Of a DNA stretch of 64,000 bases, positions 43,300 to 55,137 are shown in pieces (the first letter of the stretch is position 1; each line of letters opens with the position of its first letter). The stretch is taken from assembly GCA_026929865.2 (NCBI GenBank), contig CM049404.1:804501-868500 (forward strand). The letters are read 5' to 3'. The notes under the pieces are model-generated. The model saw only the letters and a program-made list of their open reading frames with translations, searched no databases and was not told the DNA's origin. This DNA comes from Hyperoplus lanceolatus. Taxonomy: Eukaryota; Chordata; Actinopteri; Uranoscopiformes; Ammodytidae. The position numbers and the translations under genes are program-made.

Positions 43300-44555
43300 A
43301 TAAAACAAATTATTTGCCAACTGTTGTACAAAAAGTTTGTGAACCCTGAGCTGCATTGCTTAAATCGAGCAGGTAAAAACAATCAGGTGGGCCAAACTGA
43401 TTGATGAAATAGACCAATGTAATGAGAGATCTTTAGGGAAGAAATTGGGTGACACTAGGTAAAACAAAGAAAAAACCAAGTCAGTTTAGGCTCACCAAAG
43501 TGAACCCATACAGGTCAGACACGCCAAAAGGGAAAAAAATCTCAGAGGATCTCAGGAATAGAGTTGTGATGCTGCACATTTGTCTGGGGACAGCTATAAA
43601 TTCATATAAAAAAGTTTGAGCTCCATCGGTCCACCGTGAGGCAGATCATCTACAAATGGAGAGCTTTAAGAGTGACTGAACATCTGCCTAGAAGTGGACT
43701 TCATTCAAAAATATCCACAAGCACCACAAAAAAAGTGATTTTTCAGTTAAAAGCCAACCCAAACATTACATCTAGTGATTTGCAGACCTCTCTGGGACAG
43801 ATGTGCATGGTTCCACAATAAGGAGAACACACAGTCATCATGGCTTTCATGGGAGGGTTGCTGAAGAAGCCTCTGCTCTCAAAAAATAACAAAACTGCTT
43901 CTCACAACTTTGCCAGAGAGCACCTGGAGATACCTGAAGAATTATTCTGTGGACAGATTAGTCCAAAATGTAACTGTTTGGTCATAACCAAAACCGCCAT
44001 GTTTGGGCAAAAACACAACTCTGCCTACAACCAAGAGAACCTTCTCCCAAGTGAAGAACGGCGGTGGCAAATGGTCTGCAAATCTCCAGATGAAATGTTT
44101 GGGTTGGCTTTTACATGAAAAATCACTTTTCTTGAGGCACTTGAAGATATTTTTGAAGGAAGTCCACTAGCAGATGTTAAGTCATTCTTAAAGCTCTCCA
44201 TTTGTAGATGATTTGCCTCACGGTGGACCGATGGAGCTCAAACTTTTTTATATGAATTTATATTCATACAAATGTGCAACATCATAACTCTATTCCTGAG
44301 ATCCTCTGAGATTTTTTTCCCCTTTTAGCATGTCTGACCTGTATGGGTTCACTTTGGTGAGCCTAAACTGACTTGGTTTTTTCTTTGTTTTACCTTGTGC
44401 CACCCAATTTATTCCCTAACGATCTCTCATTACATTGGTCTATTTCATCAATCAGTTTGGCTCACCTGATTGTTTTTACCTGCTCGATTTAAGCAATGCA
44501 GCTTAGGGTTCACACACTTTTGCAGATACAACAGTTGGCAAATAATTTGTTTAAT
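43300..44555 (+). mobile_element. Tc1-like element with about 370-bp inverted ends and decayed transposase
   Basis: AAACAAATTATTTGCCAACT at the left and its inverse at 44,536-44,552 begin arms of roughly 370 bp. Between them lie broken transposase segments: HTH-type LRQIIYKWRALRVTEHLPRS, and then a DDE-region remnant (HNFAREHLEIPEELF). It lies between the outer Tc1 half and the GGTAACAC element. Confidence 0.75.
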
Positions 44556-44865
44556 GTCTTTGGTAACACTTTATTTGAAGGTGTATTCATAAGACTGTCA
44601 TTACACTGTCATGACACCTGTCATGAACACTATGAAGGGTTATGACTGTTGTCATAAAGTATCATTCGGTCAATTATGTCATGTTTAATGCAACATTGAC
44701 ATTGTCTGAGATATCTTGTTATGACAACCTGACATAAGCTGAGACAAAATAAGTTGTTGGTGTCTTTGTTATGACAACCTGACATAAGCTAAGACAAAAT
44801 AACTTGTCCATGTCTTTGTAATGACAACCTGACATAAGCTAAGACAAAACATCTTATTGATGTCT

Positions 44866-44993
44866 TGGTTCTTTTTCTAACTTCGTTCGGTGTTTCACTA
44901 TGGGAATCGCCTCGGCGTGACCCTACTACGGAAGCTCCAATTACACCACGTCTGTCCTTGACAGACAGGTCGGACTGTGCCACGGGGCCCCGC
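44866..44993 (+). repeat. DIRS-A left inverted terminal repeat
   Basis: This is the inverse of 59,390-59,517, near-identical from GGTGTTTCACTATGGGAATC to the CACGGGGCCCCGCC block. Confidence 0.85.
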
Positions 44994-45292
44994 CCCTGCA
45001 CTTATACAGTCGACCATCCCTCCTCACATCATTCTCGCTTTCTTCCCGTGAGAAAGCTACTCAATCTCCCTCAGCTCATCTAGGCTAGCTTTAGCTGTTT
45101 AACAGTTCACAGACGTGCCGTCAAGGATTCCGTCGCCGAACGCGGTTACAGGCTTTTAACCTGGATCGGCTGAGTAAGTACTTCGTAAGAAGTTATCTGT
45201 TTTCTACACTGTATTATCCAGACAGTGTCCGCGTAAAGCCAAACTGCTACTCCGGCTACACTGTATTTGTTTACCGTGTCGCTGGTTACGGT

Positions 45293-45903
45293 CAGTGTTG
45301 CCACAGTTACTTTGAAAAAGTAATCCGATTACTGATTACTAGATACTCCTTGAAATAGTAACTTAGTTATTTTACTGATTACTTGATGTTAAAAGTAACT
45401 GAGTTAGATTACAAGTTACTTTAAACGTTACTTTACAGGTTTTGAAACCCATATATCTCAATTTAAAACATGCACATATTAAGACTCATTGAAAATATAT
45501 AAAATAAAGCTTGTAGGCTAGTAGCCTATAGGCATACTGTTTTCAAAATAATAAAAATCATGGTTTGAAAAATGTAATAAAAAAAAACCTTTTTCCCCCC
45601 ATGAAAATAAAGGCATTCCTCCAAAGTGCAAAGACAGTAGCAGTGTCTTTAAACTTAACGTGATTGGCCCTTCACTCTCATGCATTAATTTGACTTTACT
45701 CTACGATGTCTCATGTGTTGATAGACTGGGTGTGTGCGGCCACCGGTCGCCACGTGACTATAAGTTTCCAAGTTTTAAACACTTCTATCTCTTCAACGTC
45801 ACCGTACCCGAATCCTAAATATCCCCATAGCAGACGCTATATTTCATGGCGGGGGGAAACGTTTGTTTTGCGCCACAGTTCAGCTTAGACTCGGCCGTAA
45901 TGC

Positions 45904-45942
<39 letters not shown>

Positions 45943-46247
45943 CACACACACACGCTGCATGTCAGAGACGAGGGGCGCTACCAAAAAGACGAGAGGAGTG
46001 GTTGGAGCAGTTGGAGCGTTTAGAGACACATGCGCTCACATTCATTTAAATCGCAATCGCAGTCATTTGTGCATTTATGTAAAATGTTTCACTAAGGAAA
46101 ATGACAGAAAAAGTAACGCACAGTGACTTTGATCAGTAACTTTAATCTGATTACTGGTTTGGAGATAGTAACGCGTTAGATTACTCGTTACTGAAATAAG
46201 AGGTCCGATGCCGTAAGGTACTAAGTAACGCGTTACCGGCATCACTG
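45293..46247. mobile_element. hAT element with perfect 8-bp duplication
   Basis: The ends CAGTGTTGCC and GGCATCACTG are flanked by gttacggt at 45,285-45,292 and 46,248-46,255. Subterminal inverted AGTAACTTAGTTA / AACGCGTTAC blocks are present. It is non-autonomous, 955 bp, and contains a (CA)n tract. Confidence 0.9.
45909..45940. repeat. (CA)n microsatellite
   Basis: About 16 CA units inside the hAT element. Confidence 0.95.
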
Positions 46248-46501
46248 GTTACGGTGTAGTTTATATTTTACGGCTAATGTGTCAAGACGAGCCCACCGCA
46301 GCACAGTTAGCATTATGTTTGCTAACTGGGCCAAAACACCCAGAATTTAGCTAACGTATCAGGGTGAGCAAACTCTGTCTATACGTTGTTAGCATCGGGC
46401 TAAACCCCGTTTACTAGCACCATAATTTACCGAAAGGCCACGCATTATGGTGCGCCTATTTCGCTAAAGTTTTCAACTTTTCTCTTCTCTTTCCAGTTGC
46501 T

Positions 46502-49144
46502 ATGTCTTCGTCCACCACCCCGCCAAAGGGTTGGAGCCGAAGGTCAACGAGGCTGTATCACGCCTGTGCCCCGCATCATGCGGGGCGTCCATATCAGGCA
46601 GGGACCCTCACCCAATGTGCATAGCTTGTATGGGCATTAAACATGCTCAAACTTTGCTAGCTTCATGCATTCATGCACTCACTGTGCATCAATGCCAGAG
46701 AGAATACTGGAAAGGAGGCTAAGGGTGACAGTGGCTAACAACCAGGACCCCTCCCTGGCAGTTACCACTGCTAAAGCCTCAACGAGCACCCATCAGTCCC
46801 AAGCCACAGCTAGCTGGGCGGACATGATGGAGGCAGCATCCCCGCTCGTGCCTCCGCTATTCGAGGAGCTCCTCGAGGCGGGACCGGGTGCTGAGGACGC
46901 AGAGGGCGATGCCAACTCTGACCTCCTCAACATGGATGAAATGGAGGAAGAGGAGGACGATTCCACTTTTCCTGCCCAACAGTCCAGACCCCCTAGTGCC
47001 TCTGACACTGTGCCACCAATGGACAGTAACTTGTATGAGGTTTGCAAACGGGCTGCAGCAAAATTGTGCATTCAATGGCCTGCAGCCCCGGATGCTGCAG
47101 GGGAAGAGAGAGACCTGTATGACGGCAAAAGGCTCCCACCAGCCCAAACACCGTCTAAGCAGCTCCTGCCAGCAGTTCCCATCTGCATGAAGGAAATGAG
47201 CCGCTACTGGTTCAGCCCATTTAAGAGCAAGCTTCCAACCAAGGGCTGCTCTAAGCTGGAGATCCACAGGATGGGTGAGCTGGGGTTGGCCGAACCCCCA
47301 GCCATTGAGCCTTCAGTGGCGTACCACCTCCACCCAAACCGGCGCTCTCTCTCTGCTTCTTCGGGCATCTCTCTGCCTGATAAGATGGACCGCCTCACCG
47401 CATCCACTTACCAAAGGATGTATAAGTATGCAGCACAGTCAGTATGTTCACTCAATGCCATGACACTGCTGTCTGCATATCAAGCTGAAATACTTGAGGA
47501 AATGGGTCGCCAGCTGGACTCTGGGTCACCTAACCCTGCCCTCTGGGATGAAATTTGCATTGTAAATGATCTCGTCCTGCGCCCCTCACGGGGTTGTGGC
47601 CGAGTTATGGGACTTGCAGTCTCAGGTGAGCGAGCGTTATGGCTCAATCTCTCCGGACTGGCTGACGCACAGAAAGCTGAGGTCATGGATGCAGCATATG
47701 ACCCAACCAAGGGTCTGTTTGGTCCAGCTCTGGAGAAGATGAGAGAGACCTGGGGCCTATCCGAAAACTTTTTTTTGCATAGGAAATTTCCTTTCCTATC
47801 GAGATGACCCGGAAGTGCTCGGCAGATAGGTGATCCGAATAACCAAAATGCTTAGGAAAGGCATAGGAAAGGAGCCTCGATTCATCCTTTAACCCTCCTT
47901 TAGCATAGGTTACTCCTGGCTAACCTATGCTAAAGGAAAGGAGATAGTGGTATCCCATAATCCTTTACGGCGGCAAGATTTAAAGCAACAGGCCACCGCC
48001 GGAGTTTACCGACTCTACACGAATACGAACGAGAGGTAAAACAGAAGAGAGGAGAGGAGAAGAGAAGAGAGGAAGATTTAACTCGGCTAAAACAAAATAC
48101 TCCCCCCCCCCCACACACACACACACACAGGTTAAAGATAATAAAGAACAATCATAAAAGACCAACATCATAATAGTTATTTTCGTAGCACATAATTTAC
48201 ACCATAAGAAAATAAAATACCAACTTCACATTTAATGAAGTTACTGGGGGCAGTTCATTTCAACATCAACACAAGTGTAGCCTCTTTTTATTCCACATGT
48301 GAATTGGGATATATGGGAGTGATTCTCACTCTGTTGGCGACAACCTGATTAAAATCAATATGAAAAGAACGCATGGATCAGACGAGCGCTTGTTGTAGTC
48401 CATTTTCGGAGAATAGTGAAGTTTCACGCTAGTGACTCACGTCAGCAATACTCGCCGTCGCGCAATGACGTCGGTTAGGAAAAGTGGAGTCGAATTCATT
48501 TGAAACAGCACTGTCCTTTCCTATGTTCGATAGGAAGCACCTTTCATCTCTCCTTAACCCCGATGACGTTTAGGGGTTAAGGTATAGGAAAGGAGGCTTA
48601 TAGGTTAGGAGATTGGACTTTTCGGATAGGCCCCAGCACTCTCAGAAAACAAGAAGGAGAAGCCTTCGATCTCTGACTTCCCAGAAAACAGGCTCCCCGC
48701 CCGCCCCAACCAGCGAGGTCAGGCTTTACTGCCTCCGCAACGGCGGCAAAGGGAAAACAAGGGGGAAGCAGGCCTCAGAGAGCCTACAAACCAGCCCACA
48801 CAGCTGGCCCACAGATCAACCAACAGCCTAGGTCAGAGAACCCTAACCCTAACCCAAGGCCATGGGGCAAACAGTCCTTCGCTGCTGCGGCAGCCAGGAA
48901 CCGCTCTCCCCACCCCGGGGACGGGAAGAAGAAGCGTGCAACCTAACGCTCCCAGCTTCTCTCTCTCCCCCTCCCATAAAGAAAATAAAACTGGTGGGGG
49001 CAGAGAAAAGCCCCAAGTTTCATGGTTCAGGGACCTGGATAGGTTCAAGTTTTCCAGGTGCCTTTTCTCAGTCTCTCCCGCCTCACGTTCAGAGCGAGGT
49101 GAGACAGGGGCAACGAGTGTCACCAAGCACTTTCACTCAGTTTA
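46502..49144 (+). pseudogene. DIRS-A ORF1 (Gag-like), frameshifted and interrupted
   Basis: The N-terminus has a Cys-rich block (DPHPMCIACMGIKHA, HCASMPERILERRLR) spread over shifted frames between 46,530 and 46,700. A long frame then runs 46,665-47,752 with KEMSRYWFSPFKSKLP, TYQRMYKYAAQSVCSLNAMT and VMGLAVSGERALWLNLSGL, a pattern of fish DIRS ORF1. An 880-bp MITE interrupts it at 47,753-48,634. The frame continues from ALSENKKEKPSISDF to the TAA at 49,142-49,144. The probable role is structural and RNA-binding. It cannot make a normal protein as it stands. Confidence 0.8.
47753..48634. mobile_element. MITE interrupting DIRS-A ORF1
   Basis: GGGGCCTATCCGAAAA and the inverse TTTTCGGATAGGCCCC bound about 880 bp with internal inverted AGGAAAGG / CCTTTCCT motifs. 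No convincing target duplication could be fixed. Confidence 0.75.
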
Positions 49145-49164
49145 AATGTGAAAACAATAAGCCA

Positions 49165-50264
49165 TGCATATTCACAGCCAGGCCAAGGGCCAAGGCAAGT
49201 TTATTTTTAGAGCACATTTCGGACACAAGGCCATTCAAGGTGCTTTACATAAGCAATAACAAAATACATCAAGTAAGAACAAAATACATCAAGTATAGAG
49301 CACATATTCCAAAAAATAAAAAATTAAATAAAAAAATTAATTCAAAATAAGAAATTAAAATTTCAGGTTAAGACGGAAACAGAACGGTCTTCAGACCTGA
49401 TTTAAAAGAGCCGAGTGTTGAAGCGGACCTCAAGTCCCCTGGAACTTTATTCCAGAGCTTGGGTGCATTAAAACTAAAGGCTGCCTCTCCCTGTCTGGTC
49501 CTTACTCTGGGGACTTTCAATAGCCCAGTCCCAGACGACCTGAGAGCTCTGACTGGTTCATAAGGGACCAGTTGGTCAGATATGTATTTTGGCCCTAAAC
49601 CATTTAGGGCTTTGTAGACCAACATCAATATTTTAAAATCAATTCTTTGGTTAACAGGAAGCCACTGTAAAGACCTCAGAACTGGGGTGATGTGATCCAC
49701 TTTTTTGGTCCTAGTGAGGACTCGAGCAGCAGCGTTCTGAATTAGCTGAAGCTGTCTGATTGATTTTTTAGGAAGGCCAGCAAGGACACTGTTACAGTCT
49801 ACTAAAAATAAATGCATGGACAAGTTTTTCTAAGTCCTGCTGAGACATTAGCCCTTTAATTCTCGATATATTTTTTAAGGTGGTAGTAGGCTGACTTAGT
49901 AATTGATTTAATGTGTTTTTTGGAATTTAAGTCGGAATCTATCACTACTCCAAGATTTCTAGCTTGGTGTGTGCTTTCAAACAAAACAGATTTAAGCTGT
50001 GCGCTGACTTTTGATTGTTCATCCCTGGCACCAAAGACAATTACTTCAGTTTTGTCGCTGTTTAATTGAAGAAAGTTTTGGCACATCCAGTCATTGATTT
50101 GTTCAATGCATTTTCTTAGTGCTTGAATCGGACTATAGTCTCCTGGTGATATGGTTATGTAAATGTGTGTGTCGTCTGCATAATTATGGTAGCATAATTT
50201 GTTTTTGTTCATAATCTGAGCTAGCGGTAGCATGTATATGTTAAACAGAAGAGGCCCAAGGGTG
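49165..50264 (-). mobile_element. 5'-truncated L2/Maui-type LINE
   Basis: The minus strand reads LGPLLFNIYMLPLAQIM, YADDTHIYITIS and NFLQLNSDKTEVIVFG, and then GLPKKSIRQLQLIQNAAARV, LRSLQWLPVNQRIDFKILML and FSFNAPKLWNKVPGDLRSAS. This is the C-terminal half of an L2-clade RT ORF with at least one frame break. The 3' end is AAAATAAACTTGCCTTGG. It sits between DIRS-A ORF1 and RT. Confidence 0.88.
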
Positions 50265-50289
50265 AAATGCACAACCCAAAACAAAATAA

Positions 50290-51160
50290 ATCAAAGTCTT
50301 GGCCCCTATATTCCCATAGGGGGAGCTCACACTCCTCCTGTGAGAGCAGACCTCTCCCCTCTGTTCCCGAGGGTGACGTCATCGAAGCACAGCCACATAG
50401 GCCCTCTCGCTGCGCGAGTAGAGCAGTGGCGCGCATGCGCAGTTCACCCGTGGATTCTCTCCACTATTTCACAGGGTTACAGACTGCAATTTGCTATGAA
50501 ACCACCCAGATTCAACGGTGTGATAGTTTCTATGGCCAAAGGGGGTTCGGGAAGAATCATAGAGGACGAAATATCGTCCCTGCTGAAAAAACAAGCGATC
50601 AGAGCCGTCCCGAGCGAGCAAGCCCAGCAGGGTTTTTACTCCCGTTACTTTCTCATTCCAAAGAGAGGAAGCTCGTCCCTTCGCCCCATATTGGACCTAC
50701 GTGTGCTAAACAGACACGCAAATACACGTTCAGGATGTTAACACACAAAGTGCTCTGTCATTCAATCCGTCCAAGCGATTGGTTTGTAACGATCGATCTT
50801 TCAGACGCATACTTTCACATCGCCATTTATCCCGTGCACCGGAAATTCCTTCGGTTTGCGTTTCAGAACACAACCTACGAATACCAAGTAGTCCCGTTCG
50901 GGCTTTCGTTAGCCCCGAGAGTGTTCAGCAGGTGTGTGGAGGCAGCTCTGTCACCGCTAAGGAACAGCGGCATAAGAATATTGTCTTATCTAGACGATTA
51001 TCTAATATGTTCCAATTCACGCGAACAGGCACTCAGAGATTCTGCTACGGTGATAAACCATCTCAGGACTCTGGGATTCAGCATCAATTGGGAAAAGAGC
51101 CATGTAGACCCCGCACAATGCGCAGAATATTTGGGTCTCCACATAAAGTCTCTCTCCTAT
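50290..51160 (+). pseudogene. DIRS-A reverse transcriptase, first part
   Basis: The RT begins GYRLQFAMKPPRFNGVI, RYFLIPKRGSSSLRPILDLR in one frame and switches near 50,715-50,735. It continues WFVTIDLSDAYFHIAIYPVH, VPFGLSLAPRVFSRCVEAAL, ILSYLDDYLI (catalytic DD) and LGFSINWEKSHVDPAQCAEY. It copies element RNA to DNA in DIRS. The frame is cut at 51,160 by the long-arm element and resumes at 56,817. Confidence 0.88.
51152..51160 (+). repeat. 9-bp target duplication, left copy
   Basis: ctctcctat is identical to 56,817-56,825. The DIRS-A RT reading (LGLHIKSLSY, then RVTLAERRL) is continuous across the element if one copy is ignored. Confidence 0.9.
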
Positions 51161-51622
51161 ACGACGCTGAATTTGGCAGCTGATTCGCAGCAGCCGATTC
51201 GGCAGTTAAGGAAAAGTTAAGGGATTCTTAAGGAGCTGCGGAGCGACTGATTCTCCGTTGTTTAACCTCCTAAATCGCCGCGGTAAAGCCACATTAATTA
51301 GTCTAGATTATCTAAGAGAGTCTAACCATTCTTTAAAAACAGTTTACAATTGATGTAACCTTTATTAAGTTTGTTTAAAAGAAAGAGAGGAGAGATTTCA
51401 CTGCTTTTTTTTTGCATCTGGACCACATTAGAACTGGTCCTGATTGAAAACCACTGCACCTAGACTCTTCAAATCTGGACTAGATTATCACAGTGAGGCT
51501 ATAGATTATAGAAAACATAGTTTCTGATTTGTGAAACTTTTTTTCTATTTGTGAAAATGCAAAGAATGAACATTTTAATGGTTTTTAGGGGTCCAGACCA
51601 CATTAGAACTGGTCCTGATTGA
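51161..51622 (+). repeat. left inverted arm of the long-arm element
   Basis: It pairs with 56,355-56,816. The outer part contains AAGGAAAAGTTAAGGGATTC and CCACATTAATTAGTCTAGAT. The inner part repeats CCACATTAGAACTGGTCCTG twice in direct orientation, suggesting a hAT-like end merged into the arm. Confidence 0.92.
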
Positions 51623-51654
51623 AGCTGATGTCTTTATATATATATTTTTTTGTT

Positions 51655-51752
51655 TTGTTTTTTAAATATATTTTTTGGGCATTTTTATGCTTTATTGACA
51701 GTGTAGAGACAAAGTTGAAATGGGGCAGGGAGGGGAGTGACATGCAGAGAAC
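51655..51752 (-). mobile_element. SINE 3' fragment
   Basis: Minus strand: GCATGTCACTCCCCTCCCTG, then AATAAAGCATAAAAATGCC. It is the family of the 7.2-kb SINE and lacks the promoter half. It abuts the DIRS-B palindromic end. Confidence 0.65.
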
Positions 51753-52012
51753 GGTTGGTTACGTTGTAACCCAGGTTCTCTGAGTGGAGAAACTATCTCT
51801 CCACCTTACATAGTTGACGTGGATACTCTTTAAGACACATCACTTGTGGCGGCCACGCATGATTGGCCAGCCGTGGCTATATAAGCTACACGCATGCGTG
51901 GCCTCTTCGGTTTGAACCTTGATTGGAACGCGTTTCTGAGCGGCATCTCGGCTGGAGAGATAGTCTCTCCACTCAGAGAACCTGGGTTACAAAGTAACCA
52001 ACCGTTCTCTAT
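51748..52012. repeat. DIRS-B terminal palindromic repeat
   Basis: GAACGGTTGGTTACGTTGTA and TCTCTGAGTGGAGAAACTAT at 51,748-51,810 recur inverted at 51,955-52,012. GTTAC..GTAAC palindromes followed by GGTTCTCTGA are found at fish DIRS termini; a similar motif ends DIRS-A near 59,520. It is interpreted as the 3' end of DIRS-B. Confidence 0.65.
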
Positions 52013-52303
52013 CGTGTCAAGACTATCTCTCCACCCTACATATTCCATATGTACGGGGACTTCTGTAAGGCACACCGCGAGGAAACCAAGCAGACCCAGC
52101 TGCTCCTGCGGGAGCCTAAATAAAAAAAGGCAGTTGAGTTTGAATGACACGTCACCACCACCAGAGTGTTCACCCATGTGCCCAATATAAAGGAACTATT
52201 TACAATTATACATTATGTACACACCATCGCCAAGGCGCCAGACGCTACCAAGGCTAAGCTGGCCCTGCAAGACCCTAAAGCCAGCCATGAATGGGTAGAT
52301 GGC

Positions 52304-53318
52304 CTAGCCCAAACGCGCACCGTCCTGCTGCATTGAGCCCAGCACTCGCTCCGAGAATGGGGTGCTGGCTGCCACATTCATGCAGTAGAACCGGATAAAA
52401 GTCGACAGGGTCGACCAAGAGGCCGCCGTACAAATCTCAGATAGAGGGGCCCCTCGCCATAGGGCCCATGACGTAGCAATGCCCCGTGTGGAGTGCGCCC
52501 GCACCCCTACTGGGGTCGGCTTGGTTGCCCTCTCATATGCCTGCTGGATAGCATCCACAACCCAGTGGGCAAGCCTGGCCTTGGAGACTGGCTGTCCAAG
52601 ACGGTTAGGCTTGTAACAGACAAAGAGCTGGCCCGTTGTCCTATGGCCACGTGTCCGATGCAGATACACTGTTAGGTACCTGACTGGGCACAGTAGTGAC
52701 CGCCTACTCCACCCTGCTTCACTTTCCTGAGGATGGTGGAAAGGGTGCAGCTCAATAGATCGACCGGCGTGGGACTCAGACCAGACTTGAGGGTGAAATG
52801 CAGGGTTCGGGCGCAGCACCACCCCAGCACCACCTGGCAAGAAGCGGCAGCAGTCCTCATGCACTGAAAGAGCATGCAGCTCTTCCATTCTCTTAGCAGA
52901 CACAATTGTGAGCAAAAACGCTGTCTTGAGAGAAAGCCATTGTAGCCTAGCTGTATCCAGGGGCTCGAATGGCTCATTCTGCAAGGCCGACAGCACCACC
53001 AGCTGGCCCTCTGCGATGTGGGGTAACCCTACGAGCACCTCTAAGAAACTGAGCAATAAGGTTGCAACAGCCTTCTGCCAGCTTCCGAGGTCCAACACGG
53101 GCTGCCTTTATGGCTGACGCTATTCCCCTAAATGTCAAGGGAGATTTTCCCACCTCCAACATTTCCTGGAGGAACTGGAGAATGTCATGGGCCGTGCAGG
53201 CGAGGGGATCCACCTGTCTCGAATTGCACCATGATTGAAACCCTCCCCAACGATAAGCGTATGCCGCCCTCGTTGATGGAGCCCGGGCTCCTTGTCTCTC
53301 TCTCTCTTGGTTGTCCAT
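52304..53318 (-). pseudogene. DIRS-B tyrosine recombinase (catalytic part)
   Basis: Tyrosine recombinases integrate circular DIRS DNA without an integrase. Seen here are the N-terminal STRAAYAYRWGGFQSW core-binding region, SAKRMEELHALSV (first Arg), VRAHSTRGIATSWALWRG (HxxR), and ASWSTLSTFIRFYCMN with the nucleophile-position Tyr. The catalytic R-H-R-Y set is therefore retained. The N-terminal part is split off and duplicated by the LINE insertion, with a frame shift near 52,975-53,100. Product continuity is lost. Confidence 0.85.
52947..53295 (+). repeat. 349-bp direct duplication, copy 1
   Basis: From CTAGCTGTATCCAGGGG to GAGCCCGGGCTCCTTGT, matching 54,789-55,137 with one difference noticed (gctgacgcta against gctgacacta). 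Confidence 0.92.
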
Positions 53319-53356
53319 CGATTTCGATGATGACGTCCACTTTTAACCTTTTCGTA

Positions 53357-53385
53357 AAAAAAAAAAAAAAAAAAAAAAAAAAACA
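53357..53385 (+). repeat. poly-A run
   Basis: Nearly 30 As on the plus strand, at the 3' edge of the minus-strand LINE. Its polarity is opposite to a tail of that LINE. Confidence 0.9.
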
Positions 53386-53460
53386 TTTTAAATAAACAAA
53401 AACTTACTTACTTACTTTACTTTCCCTCTCCTATCATATGGCTACCACAGCCCAAACAGC

Positions 53461-53745
53461 ACAGCCACCTTCAACAGACCCAGGCTCTGTACAAACAAGC
53501 TCCAGGTAGTGTCAATGCTGATTCTACCTATCCTATCCTACTACAAGGCTATCACAGCCTAAAAACAGCAACGCACCTTCAACAGACCCAGGCTCTGTAC
53601 AAACAAGCTCCAGGTAGTGTCAATGCCGATTCTACAGATCCTATCACATGGCTAACACAGCCTAAAAAATAGCATAGCCACCTTCAACAGACCCAGGCTC
53701 CGTACTAGTAAGCTCCAGGTAGTGACAATGCCCATACTACCCATC
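53461..53745 (-). repeat. three tandem units of about 105 bp in the LINE 3' region
   Basis: CCACCTTCAACAGACCCAGG with AAGCTCCAGGTAGTG recurs at about 53,467, 53,573 and 53,680 in direct orientation. Confidence 0.85.
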
Positions 53746-54788
53746 CCCATTTTTCCACATCTATCTATGAGATTTAATGTGGCTATACAACCCAATCCTA
53801 GACCTACATAACCTCTGACAAGTAGGACATGTAAATGTGTCAGTAGACACTGTGGGCTCCACAGGAGCTTTCCTCCTGTCCCTCTTCTGCTGTCTCCTGG
53901 CTGTCCTGTCCTCCTCCAGCCTACGGATCCCCTCCTTACACACCTGCCGCCATGTGGTGCGGTCAGCAGCAGTAACTTCCAGGTCCTCAGGGCTGATGTT
54001 ACATTTCTTCAATGTGGTCTTCATCTGGTCCTTGTAGCGCTTCTTCTGCCCCCCAGCCGAGCGTTGGCCATGACTTAACTGGCCGTACAACACTCTGCGG
54101 GGCAGTCGGTCATGGGGCATTCTCACCACATGTCCAAGCCATCTCAGCTGGTGCTGGGTGACCAGAGCCTCAATACTTCTACAGTTGGTCTTTGCGAAGA
54201 TTTCAGAATGAGGAATATGATCACGCCAAGTGATGCCAAGGATACGCTGCAGACAGCGCATGTGAAAGTTCTCCAGGGACCTGAGGTGGCGGCTGTAAGT
54301 GACCCAAGCCCCACAGCCGTACAGCAGAGTGCTGATACAGACAGCATGGTACACAGACACCTTGGTGTGGAGGTTTAAGTCCTTGTTTTGAAAGACCCGG
54401 TGTCGCAGTCTACCAAAGGCAGCAGACGCTTGCCTGATGCGGTTTTGGACCTCTTCATCAATGCTGCAGTCATCGGAGAGCATACTCCCCAGGTATTTAA
54501 ATGACGGTACCACTGATAGCTGTTCATCAGCAACAGTAAAGACAGGCACAGTGGAAGGGGGGCTGGCACTCCATTGACAAATAACCTCTGTTTTGGTGGT
54601 GTTGATGGTTAAACCCATCCTGCTGTATGCTCTGGCTGCAGCATTAAGGACAGACTGGAGCTCTTCTGGAGAGTTAGCAATAAGAGCGCAATCATCTGCA
54701 TATTGTAGTTCAAGGATCCTTTCATCAAGCAGTTTGGTGGTAGCTTGGAATCCCCTGATATTAAAAAGGTTTCCATCCAGTCTGAAGT

Positions 54789-55137
54789 CTAGCTGTATCC
54801 AGGGGCTCGAATGGCTCATTCTGCAAGGCCGACAGCACCACCAGCTGGCCCTCTGCGATGTGGGGTAACCCTACGAGCACCTCTAAGAAACTGAGCAATA
54901 AGGTTGCAACAGCCTTCTGCCAGCTTCCGAGGTCCAACACGGGCTGCCTTTATGGCTGACACTATTCCCCTAAATGTCAAGGGAGATTTTCCCACCTCCA
55001 ACATTTCCTGGAGGAACTGGAGAATGTCATGGGCCGTGCAGGCGAGGGGATCCACCTGTCTCGAATTGCACCATGATTGAAACCCTCCCCAACGATAAGC
55101 GTATGCCGCCCTCGTTGATGGAGCCCGGGCTCCTTGT
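54789..55137 (+). repeat. 349-bp direct duplication, copy 2
   Basis: Same length and almost the same sequence as 52,947-53,295. Together they bracket the LINE exactly. Confidence 0.92.

Larger units (their letters stand above)
53296..54788 (-). mobile_element. 5'-truncated LINE inside DIRS-B recombinase gene
   Basis: The minus strand encodes an RT C-terminal half: ERILELQYADDCALIANSPE, TINTTKTEVICQW, FKYLGSMLSDDCSIDEEVQN, RILGITWRDHIPHSEIFAKT, LRWLGHVVRMPHDRLPRRVL, and a final C2H2-type zinc finger CPTCQRLCRSRIGLYSHIKS. The frame is open from about 54,788 to 53,761. The clade is not assigned. The 3' region has three tandem units of about 105 bp and simple repeats. Confidence 0.82.

Noticed and set aside
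46793..47710. Minus-strand and alternative-frame open frames over DIRS-A ORF1
   Set aside because: Shadows of the GC-rich ORF1; only the 46,665-47,752 frame matches DIRS ORF1 patterns.
48838..48857. CCCTAACCCTAACCC telomere-like run
   Set aside because: Only about two and a half units, inside the DIRS-A ORF1 coding frame; chance, not an interstitial telomere.
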